NCBI RefSeq assembly: GCF_015864945.1
Contig: NZ_JADYWF010000002.1
Span: 186,001-250,000 of the forward strand
Direction of reading: 5' to 3'
DNA: 64,000 nucleotides
Origin: Salinibacterium sp. NG253
GTDB lineage: Bacteria; Actinomycetota; Actinomycetes; Actinomycetales; Microbacteriaceae
How positions within the stretch are numbered: the stretch's first letter is position 1; every line of letters starts with the position of its first letter. Positions 60,100 to 64,000 of this stretch are shown piece by piece. The notes beneath the pieces were generated by a model that was given only the letters and a program-made list of their open reading frames with translations, did no database searches and was not told the DNA's origin. Both the position numbers and the translations under genes were made by a program.

Positions 60100-61524
60100 G
60101 TGACTGATTCAGCCAGTAGTGAGCCGAAAGCGCCGGGAGGAATACGCGCGTTTATAACTCAGCACCCCACCGCATCCACGGTGACGGTCGCAGCGGTTGT
60201 ATTCGTACTACTCGCAGTAGTAGCAGTATTCGCCGGAATTTCGGTTGGCTCCGCTAACTCGGCAGTTGATGTCACCCCAGACGAAGTCACTGCAGAGCAG
60301 CGGAGCCAACCGGATGTTACACCCGGAGCAGTCGCGGTGCGCACCTGTTCTGTGGATTCTTTGGCCACGGTCGCAGCCTTCCCCTCACTTGTTGGCGTCG
60401 TGACGGATGTCGCTACGGGCAACGTGCTGTGGGACCGATCTGCCGACGAAGCGGCCAGCCCCGCCCACATCGTGACGGCGATGACGGCTGCTGCGGCACT
60501 TCAGGCTCTCGGTGCAGACACTCGCATCAGCACTAAAGTGATCGACGGTTCATCGGCTGGCGTGATCGTGCTGGTGGGTGGCGGCGACCCGACCCTCGCG
60601 ACGACCAATGCGTCGTACTATCGCGATGCCCCACAAATTTCGGATCTCGCTTCGCAGGCGATAACCCGCTATGAAGAGCTCCATCCTGGCGTTCCGATTA
60701 CGGAGATCGTGCTCGACTCCACTCTGTGGAACACGAGCGATGCCTGGGATGCGAATTGGCCCGAGCGGGAACGCACTGGCGGATACCACTCCTACGTTAC
60801 GGCGCTCATGGTTAACGGCGACCGCGCTGATCCCACCATCGCGATCAGCCCCCGCGGCACCGATCCTGTGCAATCGGCTGGGCAAGCATTCGCCCAAGCC
60901 GCTGGATTGCCCGCGGTCACATTCTCGACCGGTGCAGCGGTCGGCAACACGGTGCTGGCTGAAGTCAAATCGCAACCTGTCAGCGTGCTCGTGGAGCAGA
61001 TGCTGATCAGTGGCGATGACTCTTTGGCTGAGTCGCTTGCCCGCCTCGTTTCCAAACAGCAAGGTCTCAGCGGCGCTGCAAGCACTCTGAACCAGGCCAT
61101 CCAAAGTGTGCTCTCGGATGCCGGACTCGATGATGCCGGAACCATCACCATCACCGATGGTTCAGGTCTCAGTGCCAAAAACCAAGTCTCGCCGTTGTTC
61201 GTCGCACAGTTCATGGCGGCAGGGGCATCGGGTAGCGGCGCAATCGCGACAGCGTTCTCGATGCTTCCGATCGGGGGCGAAAGCGGCGACCTTTATAACC
61301 GTTTCGAGGGGGATGCCGCTGCGGCATCCGGTCACGTCGCGGCTAAATCAGGGTGGACGAACCAGGAGCATTCGCTTGGTGGCGTGGTGAATGCCAAGGA
61401 CGGCACTCAGTTGGCTTTCGCGTTCTACGCGATCGGCGAGGGCATCTCCACCGACGCACGCACCGCGCTCGACAACCTCGTTGCTGGCGTTTATGCCTGC
61501 GGAAGCAATCTCTCCAACTACTAG
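60100..61524 (+). CDS. Peptidase S13 (PBP4/DacB)-like protein with altered catalytic motifs
   Basis: 474 aa. One N-terminal TM helix (~residues 28-50), then a D-Ala-D-Ala carboxypeptidase-like fold. Family features VVTDVATGNVLWDRSAD, the segment before TAMTAAAALQALG, LVGGGDPTL and ITDGSGLSAKNQVSP are clear. Catalytic motifs differ: SxxK reads SPAH (S120-H123), SxN reads GDD (305-307), and the third is KSG (416-418). Without the general-base Lys and the SxN Ser it may be inactive and serve as a regulator or scaffold. It starts with GTG. Its stop codon lies in a 16-bp tandem repeat. Confidence 0.82.
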   Translation: MTDSASSEPKAPGGIRAFITQHPTASTVTVAAVVFVLLAVVAVFAGISVGSANSAVDVTPDEVTAEQRSQPDVTPGAVAVRTCSVDSLATVAAFPSLVGVVTDVATGNVLWDRSADEAASPAHIVTAMTAAAALQALGADTRISTKVIDGSSAGVIVLVGGGDPTLATTNASYYRDAPQISDLASQAITRYEELHPGVPITEIVLDSTLWNTSDAWDANWPERERTGGYHSYVTALMVNGDRADPTIAISPRGTDPVQSAGQAFAQAAGLPAVTFSTGAAVGNTVLAEVKSQPVSVLVEQMLISGDDSLAESLARLVSKQQGLSGAASTLNQAIQSVLSDAGLDDAGTITITDGSGLSAKNQVSPLFVAQFMAAGASGSGAIATAFSMLPIGGESGDLYNRFEGDAAAASGHVAAKSGWTNQEHSLGGVVNAKDGTQLAFAFYAIGEGISTDARTALDNLVAGVYACGSNLSNY

Positions 61525-61558
61525 GGTCTGCAACTACTCAGGTCTCCAACTACTCCGG
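61511..61558. repeat. Three tandem 16-bp repeats across the S13-like gene's stop codon
   Basis: Units TCTCCAACTACTAGGG, TCTGCAACTACTCAGG and TCTCCAACTACTCCGG follow head to tail. The gene's TAG stop lies within the first unit. Because 16 is not a multiple of three, added or lost units would change only the 3' flank as long as the first unit is intact. Confidence 0.9.
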
Positions 61559-61605
61559 TCCGCGGCGATCGGTCGTGGGGCGTCGGCGCGACTTAGACTG
61601 GCATC

Positions 61606-62190
61606 GTGGTTGCTGCACTTTTCATTATTGATGTCCAGAACGATTTTACCGAGGGTGGCGCGTTAGGCGTCGACGGCGGTGCCGCTGTGGCGGCCGGAAT
61701 CACCGACTATCTGCGGGCCAATCCCGATCGCTATGACGTGGTGATCGCATCCCGTGACTGGCACGATGCCGACAATGACAACGGTGGCCACTTTGCCACC
61801 GATGCCGAGCCCAACTTTGTTGACACTTGGCCCGTTCACTGTGTTGCGGGCACACCTGGGGCCGAGTACCACCCCGCGCTCGACACCTCGCTCGTGCAGG
61901 TGCACGTGCGTAAGGGGCAGGGCGTTCCGGCGTACTCAATCTTCGAGGGCACGACCGCGGAGGGCGAGACGGTGCCCGCCCTGCTTGATCGTCTTGGTGT
62001 CGACACCATCGATGTCGCTGGCATCGCTACCGACTACTGCGTTCTTGCTTCTGCTCTGGATGCCGCGGGCAGCGGCCGCGATGTGTCGGTGCTCACCGGC
62101 CTAGTCGCCGGTGTCGCTCCGGAGTCGAGCGCCGCCGCTCTCAGCACGATGGCAGACACGGGCATCACGCTTGTCTCTACCGAAGACTGA
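61606..62190 (+). CDS. pncA: Nicotinamidase
   Basis: A 194-aa isochorismatase-fold amidase. Catalytic Asp in FIIDVQNDFTEGGALGV, metal ligands in SRDWHDADN and the downstream His, the catalytic Lys in HVRKGQG and Cys in VAGIATDYCVLASALDA. It hydrolyses nicotinamide to nicotinate in NAD salvage, and in mycobacteria activates pyrazinamide. GTG start, 81 bases after the S13-like gene. Confidence 0.94.
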   Translation: MVAALFIIDVQNDFTEGGALGVDGGAAVAAGITDYLRANPDRYDVVIASRDWHDADNDNGGHFATDAEPNFVDTWPVHCVAGTPGAEYHPALDTSLVQVHVRKGQGVPAYSIFEGTTAEGETVPALLDRLGVDTIDVAGIATDYCVLASALDAAGSGRDVSVLTGLVAGVAPESSAAALSTMADTGITLVSTED

Positions 62191-62207
62191 CGAGTGGTGG
62201 CCGAGAA

Positions 62208-62762
62208 ATGACAAACGATATGAGCGAGCCAGAGCTGAGCCTCCCGGGTTTCATCGCTGAGTCAGACGTTCTGCCGCCCAGTAAGGGCTTGGGCTGGCGT
62301 CTGCTGGCGTTGCTGGTGGGTTTGGGGCTCGTGATCGGCCTCGCTATTGCGGGTGGCGCAGCAGTCTTCACAGCGATCTGGCCGACCAGCGAAACACTGT
62401 GCGATTCCTCTGCCGGCACCTGTAGCGATGTTTCGGCTGAGCAGATCGCCGAGTTCTCGCTCATTGATCTTCCCGAGGGCGTCGAGGTCGAGAGCGTGCA
62501 GTTCGCGACGGTCGAGGATTCGTTCGGGCTGCTGTATGCCACTGTCGTGTTGCCGGAAGGGGCGGCTGATCCGTTGCGTGGAGGAAACTACCGTGTTGCG
62601 GCAACGCTGTCGTGGGCATCCGAAGTGGATTCTCTCGGGCTAGACAATGCGCTGCTGTACGAGGGCATTGAGTCGATCACCGGGCCCGACTTTGAGGCCG
62701 CGAGCGGGCAGCGTGCCGATGGGCGCACCGTGATTCTCATTCGCGTGAGTCGGGCAATCTAG
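62208..62762 (+). CDS. Small membrane protein of unknown function
   Basis: 184 aa. One strong TM helix (~residues 28-57) follows a short acidic N-terminus. The outside region has two cysteines close together (CDSSAGTC) and an otherwise beta-rich domain. I do not recognise the family. It lies 17 bases after pncA and one base before the methyltransferase, so all three are likely cotranscribed. Confidence 0.75.
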   Translation: MTNDMSEPELSLPGFIAESDVLPPSKGLGWRLLALLVGLGLVIGLAIAGGAAVFTAIWPTSETLCDSSAGTCSDVSAEQIAEFSLIDLPEGVEVESVQFATVEDSFGLLYATVVLPEGAADPLRGGNYRVAATLSWASEVDSLGLDNALLYEGIESITGPDFEAASGQRADGRTVILIRVSRAI

Positions 62763-62763
62763 C

Positions 62764-63564
62764 GTGCCGGTCATCCCGGTTACCGAACTCAGCGATCCAC
62801 GGCTCGCGGACTATTCGCACCAGACCGATGTTGCACTGCGCAAAGCACAGGGCACCGAACACGGTCTCTACCTCGCCGAATCGACCCTCGTATTGCAGCG
62901 TGCGCTGCGGTCCGGTCACCGGGTGCGCTCGGTGCTGGCGCTCGGCACCTCGGTTGACGAGATTGTCGAGCTCGTGGGCGACGACGTTCCCATCTTCACG
63001 GGCGACGGCTCGCTGCTCGCCGAACTCACCGGCTACGTGCTGCACCGCGGCGTCATCGCGTCGATGCACCGCCCGCCGTTGCCGACGCCCGAAGCTCTGT
63101 TGGCGGATGCGCGCCGCATCGTCATTCTCGAAAACGTCGTTGACCCCACCAACGTCGGCGCCATCTTCCGCTCGGTCGCCGGCATCGGAGCGGATGCGGT
63201 GTTCGTCACCGAGCAGTGCTCCGACCCGTTCTACCGCCGTGCAATCCGGGTCTCGATGGGAACCGTGCTGCAGGTGCCGTGGACCCGTATCGGCAACTGG
63301 ACAGATACCCGTGCGCTGCTCACGGCATCCGGCTTTCAGATCGCAGCCCTAGCGCTCGAAGACGGTGCGGTATCGCTGCGCGATTATGCGGCGGATGCTC
63401 CCGAGAAGGTTGCGCTGGTGCTGGGCACCGAGGGCCACGGCCTCACTCGCGAAGCCATCGATGCCGCCGATTCGATTGTGCAGATCCCGATGCGTCACGG
63501 CATCGACTCGCTCAACGTTGCGGCGACGGCCGCGGTCGCGATGTTCGCGCTCGCGGTCGAGTAG
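62764..63564 (+). CDS. TrmH/SpoU-family RNA 2'-O-methyltransferase
   Basis: A 266-aa SPOUT enzyme. An N-terminal substrate-binding domain (residues ~20-100) precedes the methyltransferase knot, with motif 1 ILENVVDPTNVGAIFRS, motif 2 LVLGTEGHGLTREAI and motif 3 IPMRHGIDSLNVAATAAVA. It methylates ribose 2'-OH in rRNA or tRNA; the target nucleotide cannot be inferred. GTG start. It is convergent with the partial ABC transporter at the edge. Confidence 0.93.
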   Translation: MPVIPVTELSDPRLADYSHQTDVALRKAQGTEHGLYLAESTLVLQRALRSGHRVRSVLALGTSVDEIVELVGDDVPIFTGDGSLLAELTGYVLHRGVIASMHRPPLPTPEALLADARRIVILENVVDPTNVGAIFRSVAGIGADAVFVTEQCSDPFYRRAIRVSMGTVLQVPWTRIGNWTDTRALLTASGFQIAALALEDGAVSLRDYAADAPEKVALVLGTEGHGLTREAIDAADSIVQIPMRHGIDSLNVAATAAVAMFALAVE

Positions 63565-63588
63565 CTGTTGCGGCGCACCCGCGAGCCG

Positions 63589-64000
63589 CTAGACGAGCAG
63601 CTGGTGCTTGGCGAGGTCCTTGTAGAGCGGGGTCGACTTGACGAGCTCGGAGTGCGTTCCAACGCCCACGACCTTGCCCTTGTCGAGTACGACGATCTGG
63701 TCGGAGTCGACGACTGTCGAGAGGCGGTGTGCGATCACGATGAGCGTGCGGTTCTCGGCAACAGCATCGATGGCTTCGCGGAGCATTTGCTCGTTGAGGC
63801 CGTCCAAGCTTGAGGTCGATTCGTCGAGCAGCAGAATCGGGGGAGCAGCGAGCAGCGTGCGGGCGATAGCGAGTCGCTGACGCTCACCACCGGAGAGCAT
63901 TACTCCGTCTTCGCCGACAGCGGCATCCAAACCAGCAGGGTTGCGTTCGAGCACCGCAGTGAGGTTCACGGCGGCGATGACCTTCACACATTCTTCGTCG
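63589..64000 (-). CDS. ABC exporter, C-terminal ATPase part (partial)
   Basis: The 3' end of a gene that enters from outside the window. The ATPase domain shows the signature [15 protein letters not shown], Walker [13 protein letters not shown] and the H-loop AHRLST. The frame stays open to the window edge (the codons before 63987 read DEEC), so the GTG there is not the true start. It is related to, but distinct from, the exporter at 4.2-6.1 kb. Confidence 0.93.
   Translation of the reverse strand, partial: DEECVKVIAAVNLTAVLERNPAGLDAAVGEDGVMLSGGERQRLAIARTLLAAPPILLLDESTSSLDGLNEQMLREAIDAVAENRTLIVIAHRLSTVVDSDQIVVLDKGKVVGVGTHSELVKSTPLYKDLAKHQLLV

Overview
The window looks like chromosome from a high-GC actinobacterium, most probably of the family Microbacteriaceae (a Salinibacterium/Leifsonia-like organism). 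Reasons: GTG and TTG starts are frequent, there are two LAxTG cell-wall sorting signals, a 6C small RNA and a short SRP RNA, and several gene neighbourhoods are known from Actinobacteria (tRNA-Ser/ffs, dnaX-recR-lysC-asd, DUF4177-RidA-class A PBP-metallophosphoesterase, tad pilus genes next to topA-tmk-holB). I saw no insertion sequence, prophage, CRISPR array or rRNA. Most of the window is ordinary, densely packed core chromosome.

Layout. 1-4.2 kb: a large LuxR-type regulator, divergent from a surface protein made of six cysteine-bracketed modules. 4.2-10.2 kb: ABC exporter, Bcr/CflA efflux pump, PAP2 phosphatase and a HerA-like DUF853 ATPase. 10.4-13.6 kb: a three-gene sugar ABC importer without its own ATPase. 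13.7-18.0 kb: a membrane protein, tRNA-Ser, SRP RNA and pta-ackA. 18.2-22.4 kb: a 1393-aa wall-anchored protein with ten 249-bp TIG repeats. 22.7-28.0 kb: dnaX-recR-lysC-asd. 28.0-31.0 kb: two tandem SGNH lipoproteins and mqo. 31.0-34.8 kb: an operon of histidine kinase, degenerate kinase-like partner and response regulator, then tdk. 34.9-40.7 kb: tRNA-Pro, metallophosphoesterase, class A PBP, DUF4177 protein, RidA protein and a MurE-like ligase. 40.8-44.1 kb: acs, the 6C RNA, an unexplained structured stretch and ohrR-ohr with its operator. 44.2-46.8 kb: the ribulose monophosphate pair hxlB-hxlA and a divergent ATPase-HTH regulator. 46.9-50.1 kb: a compact tad pilus locus. 50.2-54.8 kb: topA-tmk-holB. 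54.8-63.6 kb: two tandem TAP-type peptidase lipoproteins, tRNA-Thr, an acyltransferase, a CAP-like secreted protein, a degenerate S13 PBP, nicotinamidase and an rRNA/tRNA 2'-O-methyltransferase. 63.6-64 kb: the 3' end of an ABC exporter running off the window.

How it fits together: acetate can be handled both by Pta-AckA and by Acs. LysC and Asd feed the aspartate family and, depending on the peptide, cell-wall precursors. The class A PBP, MurE-like ligase, metallophosphoesterase and S13-like protein concern the envelope. HxlA-HxlB handle formaldehyde/hexulose phosphate, and OhrR-Ohr handle organic peroxides.

The observations most worth a second look are: (i) the kinase/pseudokinase/response-regulator operon with a perfect 28-bp palindrome upstream; (ii) the hxl regulator that fuses a degenerate kinase core to a LuxR HTH; (iii) the S13-type PBP that lacks key catalytic residues; (iv) the Cys-bracketed modular surface protein; (v) the fused TadB/TadC; and (vi) the structured region between the 6C RNA and ohrR. 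No single element proves a wholly new system. The two degenerate signalling proteins are the best candidates.
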